Positions 1 through 8,255 of a DNA stretch of 49,012 bases are shown in pieces. Each line of letters starts with the position of its first letter. Position 1 is the first letter of the stretch. The notes beneath the pieces are model-generated. The model had not been told where the DNA came from. It ran no database searches and saw nothing but the letters and a program-made list of their open reading frames with translations. A program made the translations under genes and the position numbers. The stretch comes from an uncultured Oscillospiraceae bacterium (GTDB lineage: Bacteria; Bacillota; Clostridia; Oscillospirales; Ruminococcaceae): positions 74,549-123,560 of the forward strand of contig CAJUMG010000004.1 of the NCBI GenBank assembly GCA_910587335.1, read 5' to 3'.

Positions 1-736
1 AGCTGTCCGGGAAAAAGATCTTGTCCAGATCCTGTACAATCCGCTTTTGCACAACCGCCGGCGCACCGTCTTTTGGTGTTACAGCACGAATCGTACCGTC
101 CTCCCGGTAGCTGACCGTATAAAGGGACGGGACGTATACCCCCTTGATCTGCGCGGCGCGAACAAGATATTCTTTGCGGCTCCACCCTTCCTTTTTCGCC
201 TGCAAAAATAGTCGGGCCAATTCTAAATTGACCTGTTCCCCTTCGCCCAAAACGAACAGGTCGATGAAGTCGGCCAACGGTTCCGGGTTGCAGGCGCAGG
301 GACCGCCCGCTATCACCATTGGCGCAAGGCTTGTCCTCTCGGCGCTGTGCAGCGGAACTCCTGCTAAATCCAGCATATTCAAAATCGCTGTATAGGACAT
401 TTCGTATTGCAGCGTAAATCCGATCATGTCAAAATTTTTAATAGGGTCGCGGCTTTCCAGTCCAAACAGCGGAATACCTTTTTTTCGCATGAGCGCTTCC
501 ATATCGGTATCCGGCGCAAAAACCCGCTCGCACCACATGTTCTCTTCCCGGTTGTATAAAGAATACAGAATTTTCATACCCAAATGGGACATTCCCACCT
601 CATACAGGTCCGGAAAGCAAAAAGCAAAACGAAAATCCACCTTAGCGGGGTCCTTTACCACACTGTTCAGTTCTCCGCCGGTATATCGTCCAGGCTTCTG
701 CAGCTTCATAAAAATCTTTTCCAGCTCAGGATTCAT
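1..736 (-). CDS. B12-binding radical SAM protein, TIGR03960-type (N-terminal part, runs off window)
   Basis: The 5' 245 codons of a gene that continues beyond base 1. The protein begins MNPELEKIFMKLQKPGRYTG and carries the segment IAGGPCACNPEPLADFID, followed by LFVLGEGE. This is the GGP...NPEP signature of the B12-binding-like domain that precedes the radical SAM domain in the TIGR03960 family; the CxxxCxxC part would lie outside the window. The ATG has a good ribosome site (AGGAGAAACAAT). In Clostridia this family usually follows SpoIVFA/SpoIVFB-like genes and precedes a DUF2344 gene, RNase E/G and ribosomal proteins L21/L27; the first half of that order is seen here. The exact reaction is not established and I do not assign one. 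Family assignment is from remembered family motifs, not a search. Confidence 0.85.
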   Translation of the reverse strand, partial: MNPELEKIFMKLQKPGRYTGGELNSVVKDPAKVDFRFAFCFPDLYEVGMSHLGMKILYSLYNREENMWCERVFAPDTDMEALMRKKGIPLFGLESRDPIKNFDMIGFTLQYEMSYTAILNMLDLAGVPLHSAERTSLAPMVIAGGPCACNPEPLADFIDLFVLGEGEQVNLELARLFLQAKKEGWSRKEYLVRAAQIKGVYVPSLYTVSYREDGTIRAVTPKDGAPAVVQKRIVQDLDKIFFPDS

Positions 737-827
737 ATTGTTTCTCCTGTTCTTTTCATTTTTCTTGGTTCTGACTTTTTATTATATCGGAGTTGGAGCC
801 GGAATGCAATGATAAATATATAAGCCC

Positions 828-1409
828 TTAAACCTCATCATTCCCAGCCAGCAGCAGCCACATCAAATAGACCGAGGTGCTCAGCAGCGACGCATTGTAT
901 CCGCTTACCCAAAATACGGCAAAAGCCAGAAGGATCAAAGCCGTTCCGCAGCATAAAGATGCCACCTTCCTCCAAAAATCCGCCCGGGCCATTTCCATTT
1001 TCTGTTGCAGGATGCATCGGAGTATCTGTCCCCCATCCAGAACGCTGACCGGAAGCAGGTTAAAAAGCCCTAGGAGCAGATGAACACGGCAAACAGAGGG
1101 ATGGGAAAAAAACAGCAGCGCCGTCAGCAGGTTAACCGCAGGACCCGCCGCAAAAATCCAGATTTCTTTTTGATAGGCCAGCCGCGTCCCCGGTTTTCGC
1201 TCCATCCGAATGCCAAAGCTGCCGAATACAATGGATTGGGGCTGCTCTCCCAGTATAACCATCACAAGCAGGTGTCCGATCTCATGGGCTAACGCAGCCA
1301 GCACCATCTGACCCCCAAGGCCGGTCCTGTCAAAAAGTAAAAACAAAATCAACCCGCATACAAAGGGGACCGAAATATGTATGGCCGGTTTTCTCTTACC
1401 ACTATGCAC
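828..1409 (-). CDS. M50-family site-2-type membrane metalloprotease (SpoIVFB-like)
   Basis: A 193-residue polytopic membrane protein with zinc motif HEIGH (about residues 42-46) inside a hydrophobic segment and a second motif NLLPVSVLDGG (about 117-127) supplying the third ligand Asp. This is the M50/site-2 protease pattern; SpoIVFB cleaves pro-sigma-K in the mother cell of sporulating bacilli. It is shorter than B. subtilis SpoIVFB (about 288 residues) and shows no CBS domain. I chose a GTG start at 1407-1409 because AGGAGG lies six bases upstream; it overlaps the stop of the M23 gene by eight bases, so the two are translationally coupled. A longer in-frame reading up to 1472 would lie inside the upstream gene. 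Pairing with an M23 membrane protein supports a SpoIVFA/SpoIVFB-like role, but the substrate is inferred. Confidence 0.85.
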   Translation of the reverse strand: MHSGKRKPAIHISVPFVCGLILFLLFDRTGLGGQMVLAALAHEIGHLLVMVILGEQPQSIVFGSFGIRMERKPGTRLAYQKEIWIFAAGPAVNLLTALLFFSHPSVCRVHLLLGLFNLLPVSVLDGGQILRCILQQKMEMARADFWRKVASLCCGTALILLAFAVFWVSGYNASLLSTSVYLMWLLLAGNDEV

Positions 1410-2352
1410 GCGTATCCTCCTGCGATACCTGCCGGGTGCCAAAAATCCAGGCCGGGTCCACCCGCAGTCCATTTACCCGGATCTCCCAATGCAGATGCGA
1501 CCCGGTCGCCCAGCCCGTCTCCCCAACATATCCGATCAGTTCGCCCTGCCGCAGTCGCATTCCCTCTTTTACCACAACCGAATCACAATGTGCGTAAAAA
1601 GTCGCCAGTCCACCACCGTGGCTGACGAGCGCGTAATTCCCATAAATATCTGACCAGCCTGTCTCTTCAACCGTACCAGGCCACGCCGCGCTGATTCTCG
1701 TCCCCTTTGCCGCTGCTAAATCAAGCCCTGTATGAAAATCCAGTTCGTCGGTAATCGGATGCAAACGGTATCCAAAGATGCTGGTTACCGTCCCCTTTTT
1801 AAGGGGCAACAGCGGTTTTGCGCTTACCGCTACCGGTGATAAAAGACACCCTTCCGGCGCTGGATATCTGCCTGTATCCGTTGCCGGCACAGCAACCGGC
1901 AGATATCCTCCCATCCCCGTCGGCTGCACAGAGTCTTCTGTCTCTTTTTCCTCACCGCCTCCATACTGTTCAATATAACGGTATAGCTCCTCCAGCTTTT
2001 GGGCGGAAACATCCGATTCGCTATCCTCCGGCAAAGCCTGTGAAATGTCCGATACTGCGTTATCCACTTCTTCTTTTTTTTGCTGACCCCAAAGGCCGGA
2101 CAGCATATTTTCCACCTGCTGTGTTTTGTCCGCAGCATTCAGTTGGGCTAACAGCACCTGTTTTCCTGTGGTAAACCAATCGCTGTTAAGCAGCCAGCCT
2201 CCCAGTAAGCATAAAAGCAGCATACCGCAAACGCCGATCTGATAAGGCAGAATCGAAGTTTTTCTTTTTTGATTTTGACTTCTTCCATAGTAAGCATCTG
2301 CCCGATAAGCGCTGCTTCCTCTGTACCGATCATAGTCTCGACGATCTGCCAT
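1402..2352 (-). CDS. Membrane-anchored M23 (LytM) peptidase-domain protein, SpoIVFA-like
   Basis: A 316-residue protein: basic, Tyr/Arg-rich N-terminus, one membrane segment at about 32-55, a charged linker, and a LytM/M23 domain at about 185-300. The zinc ligands are all visible: His207 and Asp211 in HTGLD, His255 in YAHC, and His286/His288 in SHLHWE. The domain is therefore potentially active, although relatives such as SpoIVFA and SpoIIQ act as scaffolds. ATG is preceded by GGAGG seven bases upstream. It is the first gene of a coupled pair with the M50 protease, the arrangement of spoIVFA-spoIVFB, where the M23 partner regulates the protease. The hydrophilic domain should lie outside the membrane face that carries the N-terminus. 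A cell-wall endopeptidase role is the alternative. Confidence 0.8.
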   Translation of the reverse strand: MADRRDYDRYRGSSAYRADAYYGRSQNQKRKTSILPYQIGVCGMLLLCLLGGWLLNSDWFTTGKQVLLAQLNAADKTQQVENMLSGLWGQQKKEEVDNAVSDISQALPEDSESDVSAQKLEELYRYIEQYGGGEEKETEDSVQPTGMGGYLPVAVPATDTGRYPAPEGCLLSPVAVSAKPLLPLKKGTVTSIFGYRLHPITDELDFHTGLDLAAAKGTRISAAWPGTVEETGWSDIYGNYALVSHGGGLATFYAHCDSVVVKEGMRLRQGELIGYVGETGWATGSHLHWEIRVNGLRVDPAWIFGTRQVSQEDTRA

Positions 2353-2383
2353 CCTTCCGCCTCCATTTTCGTTTTCTGGGCTA

Positions 2384-2412
2384 TACTTATGCGAAAAGAG
2401 GACAAAATATAC
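2384..2412 (-). promoter_or_regulatory. Possible sigma-E-type promoter for the M23/M50 pair
   Basis: On the minus strand, GTATATT (2406-2412) and CATAAGTA (2384-2391) are separated by 14 bases. The B. subtilis sigma-E consensus I recall is kmATATT, 14 bases, CATACAhT. The match is partial but the spacing is exact. It sits about 30 bases upstream of the ATG, and a sigma-E promoter would fit a sporulation gene. Confidence 0.4.
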
Positions 2413-2462
2413 GAATACCCCAAATTCCTGATTTGCATCAGCTGCAAATTTCCCAAAACGCC

Positions 2463-2497
2463 GTAAAGGACTCTTCCTGGCAGGAAGGGTCCTTTAC
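2463..2497 (-). terminator. Strong hairpin after the amidase gene, possible terminator
   Basis: GTAAAGGAC pairs with GTCCTTTAC around a nested CTTCCTG/CAGGAAG stem, about 50 bases past the stop of the amidase gene. The minus-strand base run after it (GGCGTTTTGGG) is a poor U-tract, so termination is likely but not certain. Confidence 0.4.
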
Positions 2498-2547
2498 CCA
2501 TATGTATACTTTATAACCTAAACTAGAATTTTGTTTTTCCCCGCTTG

Positions 2548-5500
2548 CTAACCCCAAACGGAAACATTCTTCATGACCCTAATGCTCCACTGACAGGTGC
2601 TGCCATCCTCGGCAGTCAGAGTTACGGTCGCTATACCCTCTCCTTTAGCGACAATGGTACCGTCTTCATTTACTGTTACAACCTCTTCATTGTCGCTTTT
2701 AAAGGAAACCTTTGGCTTAGCCGCGCTGTCAGGTCCCACTTGATAGGTCAGCTTCTCACTTTCTCCCTGCTTGATCGAAACAGTTTCTTTGTCTGGAGTA
2801 ATCTCCAGCGAAGGAGCCGACGAGCTGATAGAAGAAGAACTGCTGCTCTGGCTGCTGGAAGAACTGGAGATACTAGAGGAACCGGAAGAGCTAGAAGAAC
2901 TGGAGGAACTGGAAGAGTCAGGCAGACTAGAGGATGTCGAGGAGCTGGAGACGGTAACCTTACAGGTAGTCGTCGCCCCGTTGTTGGCCTTCACCGTAAT
3001 GGTCACGGTTCCTTCCTTCAGCGCCTCCACCTTGCCGCTGGAATCCACCTTTACAACGCCCTCTTTATCGGTGCTCCAGGTATAGGTGATCACGCCGCTT
3101 CCACCGGTCGCTGTAGCCGTTAGCCGATAGATATCGCCTACCTTCATGCTCATTTCCGTCTTATCAAGACTGACCGAAGCAGCAGTACCCTTTACGGTTA
3201 CTTTACAGGTAGCGGTCTTTTCCCCATCGGCCGTCTTGGCCGTAATATTGACAGAGCCTTCTTTTTTACCGGTTACTACACCATTGGCATCGACCGTTGC
3301 TACCGATTCATCCGAGCTGGTCCAGCTAATTTGTTTGTTGGTCGCGTTTTCCGGTTTAATCGTCGCTGCCAGAGTCAGTGTTTCTCCTGCTTGAATCGTC
3401 GCTTTGGACGGATCCAGCGAAATATCGCTTACCGCTACGGAAGAACCGCCCGCCATATCGCCTACCGACTGGGTTCCGGTCGCTACATTCCCCATCCCCA
3501 TCGAGGACAAGAAGGACTTGATCGCCGACGCCACCGAAGAGGCGATGGATTTTTGATAATCCGGCGTGATCAGCTTTGTATACTCATCTTGATTGGATAC
3601 AAATCCCGTCTCTAACAAAATCGCCGGGAATTCGCTGTCACGGGTCATATAGAACCGCCCAAATTTGGCACCGCGATTTCCGGTGCCAAGCGCATCGGCC
3701 GTAGCAGAGCTGGCCTTAGCCGCAAAATCGCTGGAGAATGCGTTGAAGTAGTACGCCTCCGATCCCTTGGCAGACTGGCTGGTGGCGGAATTGGCGTGTA
3801 CACTAATCAGTAGGTGCGGGTCAGCGCTCTTACCGTTGCTCATCCGGGTCCATAGCTCCACCTTACCATTGGTGGTGTTATTCATGTAAACATAGGCGCC
3901 CATCGCTTCCAGCTCAGCTTTGAGGTATTTGGAAATGGCCAAATTGACTTCGTATTCATTATTATTGGGCAAAAATCCCAAAGCTCCTGGATCGGTATTG
4001 CAATGACCAGGATCAATGACAATTCTGGCGCTGCTCATAGAAGCCGGCGGGTTGTTGCACTGGAAAACCAGATAGCCGGTATCCGACTCATAATAAGCCT
4101 TGTAGCCTAAAAATCCGCCTTTTAGCTTCAGCTTCAGGGTGCTTCCGTTCCAGGTTGCGGAACTGAACAGCGGGTTTTTCGACAAGCTCAGATCCTCCGG
4201 AACCTCGTCGGTATAATGGAAATCAATCGTAATCGCACTGGAAGAATACTGGAAGGTATAGGCCGCATTCTGAGACATTTTCAGCTTGACATAGGTGTGT
4301 CCGCTGTCGCTGACCACCTGTAGGCCGGAGATCACATTCTGCTCCAACGATCCGCCCACTGTGGTAATATCCTTCGAATACACCCGCCGCCCGGAAGCCA
4401 AATTGTAATAAGAGTAGGTCGTACTTCCCTCTTTGTAGATCAGCTCGTCGCCTACCACAAAGTCCAAGCTTCCCTTACAAAGCGGGAAATAAGAAGGCTG
4501 CGACAGATCATCCAATGTGCTGTCTGGGAAGGTTTCCGCCTGGGCAGCCGTCACCTGTACCAGCACCCCATCGCTAATCTGCACTTTTTTGTTAACCGTT
4601 ACATACGCGCCTTGCAAAGTATCTGTCACACCGCTCCAGGTGGCGGAAATGTTGACATTCCCCAGCTTTTGCGCCGAAGATGTTCCCGCCGGAACGGTAA
4701 ATTTCCCACTGAATTTTACAAAGTTTGTATCCTTGTCGGTCGAATCATCGTCCGCCGTATCACGGGTCAGTTGGATAGATTGTCCGCCCAAGGTCGCAGT
4801 GACCTGCGCGTCCTTGTACGCCATAGCCGAAACCGTGACCTCCGTACCGCCGTTGACGGTCAGATTCCCTTGGGGAGAAATGCTCTCCAAAACTTTTACC
4901 ACCCGTGTGATGTTATATGTTACAGATTGATCTTTATGTTTAAAGGTAAAGGTGTTCAGTCCCGGTTTTAATTCCAGCTCCAAGCTGAAGTAACCGTTTT
5001 TATCCCGTTCCAGCTTTTCGCCGTTGAAAATCGCGTCAAAATACGGATCGGAAGAGCCGCTGAACACAACCGTAGGCTCATAGGTCGTAAAGGTCGTTTC
5101 CTTCGGCTTTGCGATCTCCAGCTTCGTGGCAAAATATTCCACATCCAGCTCTTCATTAAACAGCTTTTGCAGGGCGGCCGTGCTGCCCTGGGGATCCGCT
5201 TTCAGGCGGCCCAAAGAATCGAACATGCTGCCTTTATATCCCGCTACTTCCCGAGCCGCCATAACCTGCTCGGTCAACTCGGTGGGGCTTGTCCAGCCCG
5301 ATTCGGTAGACACAGCCTTACTGGAAGCCTGCACCGCATACAGAGGAATATTTTTTTCCTGTGCCAGTGCCGCCCACCATTTCACAACCGTGGCAAAAGG
5401 CGTAGCGGAATTGCTTCTGGAGGCAAACGCTTTTACCGCGATAAAATCGTAATATCCTTCCTCCACAAAGCGCTTGGTGTCCGCATAACCGTTGGTCAGC

Positions 5501-6387
5501 GCCTGAAAACTGGCGGAGGTATCCGACCCCGCTTCATTGGTCGATTTATTCGCCCATACCGCGTCGGACAAAAGTCCCACCTGAATGCTGCGCCGTCCCT
5601 GGTGGAACGCGTCCACTACTGTCTGCATAGCGGATTGGGTAGAGCTGTACATGTAATTTTCAAATCCCATGCCGCCGCCAATGCTCAGGTAGGAGGCATA
5701 CGCCGTCCCACTGCCGCCGGAAGCAAGATAGTAATTATCTAATAACACACCGTCCAAATCATATTTTTGCGCAAACGCCTTGGCATTCTCGGCTATCGCG
5801 CTTAAATTCGCCGCGTCCGCCTTGTCGGCCGCCACATTTTTTCCGTCCTGTTCCACCTTCAGCACATCAAAGGTGGCGTATACATACAGATTGTTCTCCC
5901 GACATTTTGCAATGATGTATTCCATCAGGTCAAAATCGGTGGGAACGCTGGCCGCCGTACCGCTTTTATACAAAACGTAATCACCGTAAACCGAATCAAT
6001 GATAATGGTGTTCATCATCAGATTTTTCGCATCGGAAATCGCTTTGTCAATTGCCGCCTTAATTGTGTCAGAGCTATCACTTAGATTGGTCAAAAAATCT
6101 GTACCTGGGACCAACCATACGCCACGCATCTCGTCCGGGCTGCGGAATACAACCGGCGTTGTGTCCGGCGTGTTTGTGTCCGGCTCTTCGACCGGATCGA
6201 CCGGCGGCTCACTTTCAGCCGGCTCCTCCTGGGACGATTCAACCTCGCTCTGGCTGATCTGGTCAACCGGACTTTTTTCCGGCGTATTTACCACCACCGC
6301 CACAACCGTGACCGTCAGTGTAATAACCGCCAACAAAATGCCGATGATAATCCCAAAAATCTTTTTGTTGTTCAGCAAATAGGCCAT
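2548..6387 (-). CDS. Membrane-anchored GHL10-like / N-acetylmuramoyl-L-alanine amidase (amidase_3) / Big_2 fusion
   Basis: A 1279-residue surface protein. An N-terminal membrane anchor (about 8-34) is followed by an acidic Pro/Glu/Ser linker and then a GHL10-like (glycosyl-hydrolase-like) region at about 75-430, starting EMRGVW. A beta-rich middle leads to an amidase_3 domain at about 788-960 with the zinc/catalytic set His (VIDPGHC), Glu (NEYEVNL), His (SVHANS) and Glu (LLETGFVSN). Two Big_2 domains (about 980-1145), a Ser-rich linker (about 1147-1189) and a third Big_2 domain end the protein. The amidase should cut the MurNAc-L-Ala bond of peptidoglycan. Compared with the adjacent GHL10 lipoprotein, the fused GHL10 region has lost recognisable acidic residues. 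ATG at 6385-6387 has GGAGG just upstream; an earlier in-frame ATG at 6420 lacks one. It is the second gene after the GHL10 lipoprotein. Confidence 0.9.
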   Translation of the reverse strand: MAYLLNNKKIFGIIIGILLAVITLTVTVVAVVVNTPEKSPVDQISQSEVESSQEEPAESEPPVDPVEEPDTNTPDTTPVVFRSPDEMRGVWLVPGTDFLTNLSDSSDTIKAAIDKAISDAKNLMMNTIIIDSVYGDYVLYKSGTAASVPTDFDLMEYIIAKCRENNLYVYATFDVLKVEQDGKNVAADKADAANLSAIAENAKAFAQKYDLDGVLLDNYYLASGGSGTAYASYLSIGGGMGFENYMYSSTQSAMQTVVDAFHQGRRSIQVGLLSDAVWANKSTNEAGSDTSASFQALTNGYADTKRFVEEGYYDFIAVKAFASRSNSATPFATVVKWWAALAQEKNIPLYAVQASSKAVSTESGWTSPTELTEQVMAAREVAGYKGSMFDSLGRLKADPQGSTAALQKLFNEELDVEYFATKLEIAKPKETTFTTYEPTVVFSGSSDPYFDAIFNGEKLERDKNGYFSLELELKPGLNTFTFKHKDQSVTYNITRVVKVLESISPQGNLTVNGGTEVTVSAMAYKDAQVTATLGGQSIQLTRDTADDDSTDKDTNFVKFSGKFTVPAGTSSAQKLGNVNISATWSGVTDTLQGAYVTVNKKVQISDGVLVQVTAAQAETFPDSTLDDLSQPSYFPLCKGSLDFVVGDELIYKEGSTTYSYYNLASGRRVYSKDITTVGGSLEQNVISGLQVVSDSGHTYVKLKMSQNAAYTFQYSSSAITIDFHYTDEVPEDLSLSKNPLFSSATWNGSTLKLKLKGGFLGYKAYYESDTGYLVFQCNNPPASMSSARIVIDPGHCNTDPGALGFLPNNNEYEVNLAISKYLKAELEAMGAYVYMNNTTNGKVELWTRMSNGKSADPHLLISVHANSATSQSAKGSEAYYFNAFSSDFAAKASSATADALGTGNRGAKFGRFYMTRDSEFPAILLETGFVSNQDEYTKLITPDYQKSIASSVASAIKSFLSSMGMGNVATGTQSVGDMAGGSSVAVSDISLDPSKATIQAGETLTLAATIKPENATNKQISWTSSDESVATVDANGVVTGKKEGSVNITAKTADGEKTATCKVTVKGTAASVSLDKTEMSMKVGDIYRLTATATGGSGVITYTWSTDKEGVVKVDSSGKVEALKEGTVTITVKANNGATTTCKVTVSSSSTSSSLPDSSSSSSSSSSSGSSSISSSSSSQSSSSSSISSSAPSLEITPDKETVSIKQGESEKLTYQVGPDSAAKPKVSFKSDNEEVVTVNEDGTIVAKGEGIATVTLTAEDGSTCQWSIRVMKNVSVWG

Positions 6388-6438
6388 ATTGGCTCCTCCC
6401 CCTGCGGCTGTTTGCCGCATCTCTCCTTTTCCCTGATT

Positions 6439-7998
6439 TTATAAAACGTCTGCCAAAGCGTTTTTCTCTTTTTCCACCTGGCTCTTTACCGACGAATCCG
6501 GCGCGAATAGGGACGCATACCGGAACAAAGCGAATCCACCGTATTGTTTATAGTCTCTGGCGGATTGTACCTGACGGGCTAAAATAGATGAATCGGTAAC
6601 CCATTCATTTTTTCCGCTTCCAGCCCAGGTGTCCGTCAATCCAATTTTATAAGGCGCAAGACCTATATAAAGAGAAATGCCGGAAACCTTGATTTTGTTA
6701 TTCCACAACGCAACCGTCTGTTTATAAGGCGAGGTCGCGTTGTTAAAGCCAAAATAAATCTGGGGACAGATATAATCCACATACCCCTTATTGGATAGCC
6801 ACTTATCCACATCTATGTACTGCGTGTTATAATTGTTCGAAGTATTCCCCTGGGGACTTACGCCAAAGCGAATCGACGAATCCGCCGCTTTAATGGCCGC
6901 ATAAACGTCCCGAATGAGAATGTTGACGTTTTCCCGCCGCCAGTCTCCCAAGCCAAGGGAACCGCCGCCATTTTTATACTCTTTATACGCGGTGCTGTCA
7001 AAGCTGTCGTCCGGCGAAGGATAGAAGTAATCGTCAAAGTGAATGCCGTCCAGATCGTAGTTTTCCGCCAGCTCCCGCACACCGTCCACAATCAATTCCC
7101 GCACCTCGGGTCGTGCAGGATTGTAATAAATACCGCCGCCATAACGGATTACATAGTCCTCTTCTTCATCCTCCCATTGGCTGGCGATATTGGAATCGCA
7201 AAGGGCATTCTTGTTTCCCGACGGGCGAATTCTATAGGGGTTTACCCAGGCTTCGATTTCCAGACCCAGGCTTCTTGCTTCGCCAATCATAACCTTCAGC
7301 GGATCGTATCCTGGATCCTGTCCCTCAGTACCGGTGCACAGATAAGACCAGGGAAAATAATCCGATTTGTACAACGCATCTCCAAAAGGTCTGACCTGTA
7401 CAATGGCCACATTACAGCCTAAATCAGAAATTTTTTGAAAAGCCGCCCGGATGTTGCCTCGAAAAGCCGATTCACCCTGTCCCTTCAGCATACCCGAGAT
7501 ATCCAGATAGGAAAACCATACCGCCCGGTATTCATCCCCACTGTAATTGCCAGACCCGGAAGGAGAACTCTCCTGCCCGCCGGAGCTTGCCGGCTTACTG
7601 CTGGATATATCGGAGCTCTCCGGCACACTGGAGCTAACCGAAGAATTGGAAGGTGCCGAAGAAGCGGCGCTGCTGGACGAAACGCTGCTCTGCGCAGAGG
7701 ACGGCGCCTGGCTGACAGAGGATTGTCCCGCCGGCTGTGAGGAAGACGCCGGCACAGAAGAGCCTTGCGAAGACACAGCCGCCTGAGAAGAAAGAACCGT
7801 CGGATCGGAGGAGGACGGCGTCTCGCCGCTTCCCTGAGAGCTTTCGAAGCTTTCCTGCTGAGAAAGCACCGTCCCTTCTCTCAGTACCATCTGCGGCGCC
7901 GGAAGCGAGCTGTCTGTTTGGTTTGCACAACCGGAAAAAGACAGCAACAGAAAAACTGCCGCCAGCACGGTGCTGGTGTATTGTCTGATTCGTTTCAT
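6439..7998 (-). CDS. GHL10-type glycoside-hydrolase-like lipoprotein
   Basis: A 519-residue lipoprotein. The signal peptide ends in lipobox LSFSGC, so residue 1 of the mature form is a lipidated Cys. A long Ser/Ala/Gln-rich linker follows (about 40-155) and then a GHL10 (DUF187/PF02638, YngK-like) domain to the C-terminus. Characteristic pieces are YRAVWFSYLDISGML, VQVRPFGDALYKSDYFPWS, AWVNPYRIRP, DLDGIHFDDYFYP and YICPQIYFG. The Asp pair in FDDY is intact, as expected of an active hydrolase; the substrate is unknown but wall polysaccharide is likely. The ATG at 7996-7998 is preceded by AGGAGG six bases upstream; the open frame continues to 8082 without a better site. It shares a transcript with the amidase fusion 51 bases downstream. 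Confidence 0.88.
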   Translation of the reverse strand: MKRIRQYTSTVLAAVFLLLSFSGCANQTDSSLPAPQMVLREGTVLSQQESFESSQGSGETPSSSDPTVLSSQAAVSSQGSSVPASSSQPAGQSSVSQAPSSAQSSVSSSSAASSAPSNSSVSSSVPESSDISSSKPASSGGQESSPSGSGNYSGDEYRAVWFSYLDISGMLKGQGESAFRGNIRAAFQKISDLGCNVAIVQVRPFGDALYKSDYFPWSYLCTGTEGQDPGYDPLKVMIGEARSLGLEIEAWVNPYRIRPSGNKNALCDSNIASQWEDEEEDYVIRYGGGIYYNPARPEVRELIVDGVRELAENYDLDGIHFDDYFYPSPDDSFDSTAYKEYKNGGGSLGLGDWRRENVNILIRDVYAAIKAADSSIRFGVSPQGNTSNNYNTQYIDVDKWLSNKGYVDYICPQIYFGFNNATSPYKQTVALWNNKIKVSGISLYIGLAPYKIGLTDTWAGSGKNEWVTDSSILARQVQSARDYKQYGGFALFRYASLFAPDSSVKSQVEKEKNALADVL

Positions 7999-8013
7999 TT
8001 TCGTCCTCCTATG

Positions 8014-8033
8014 GAGATACCCTTCGGTATCTC
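8014..8033 (-). repeat. Perfect 8-bp hairpin in the leader of the GHL10 lipoprotein gene
   Basis: GAGATACC and GGTATCTC flank the tetraloop CTTC. In the minus-strand transcript the hairpin ends only a few bases before the AGGAGG ribosome site. It could stabilise the mRNA 5' end or modulate initiation. On the plus strand it is followed by five T, but no plus-strand gene ends here. Confidence 0.55.
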
Positions 8034-8039
8034 TTTTTA

Positions 8040-8068
8040 ATTTTATACTGTATGCGAAATAATAGCAA
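8040..8068 (-). promoter_or_regulatory. Promoter of the GHL10 lipoprotein-amidase operon
   Basis: Minus strand: -35 TTGCTA (8063-8068), 17-base spacer, -10 TAAAAT (8040-8045). The predicted transcript begins with the 8014-8033 hairpin. Confidence 0.55.
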
Positions 8069-8201
8069 GAGATTACGGCCACTTTTTACAAAATTATTGC
8101 ATAAAGTGACAGATTTGTACAGTGGTAAACCATGGAAAAAGCAAAGGTCTGTCGAAAAAAATGGCTTTGTATCCCTTCATTCATTCGATTTTTTTCCATA
8201 G

Positions 8202-8227
8202 AAAAAGCCCTTGGAAAAACCAAGGGC
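8202..8227 (-). terminator. Rho-independent terminator after the M20 peptidase gene
   Basis: Stem GCCCTTGG/CCAAGGGC with a five-base loop, followed on the minus strand by TTTTTC. It lies 29 bases past the stop of the M20 gene. Confidence 0.9.
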
Positions 8228-8255
8228 CTTAACGCGTCCGCCAATTTTTGGGGGA

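Noticed and set aside
2820..2945. Tandem repeat or CRISPR-like array
   Set aside because: It is codon repetition for the Ser-rich linker of the amidase fusion; there are no spacers or constant repeats.
2771..3085. Glu/Leu-rich plus-strand ORF opposite the amidase tail
   Set aside because: It is the complement of the Ser-rich linker codons of the amidase fusion and has no start signals.
8014..8038. Plus-strand terminator (stem plus T5)
   Set aside because: No plus-strand gene ends there; the hairpin is more sensibly part of the minus-strand leader.
8149..8155. TGTCGAA, a perfect 0A-box 7-mer upstream of the GHL10 operon
   Set aside because: A 7-mer is expected several times by chance in 49 kb on two strands; others, for example TTCGACA inside the gene at 41380-41829, are clearly incidental.
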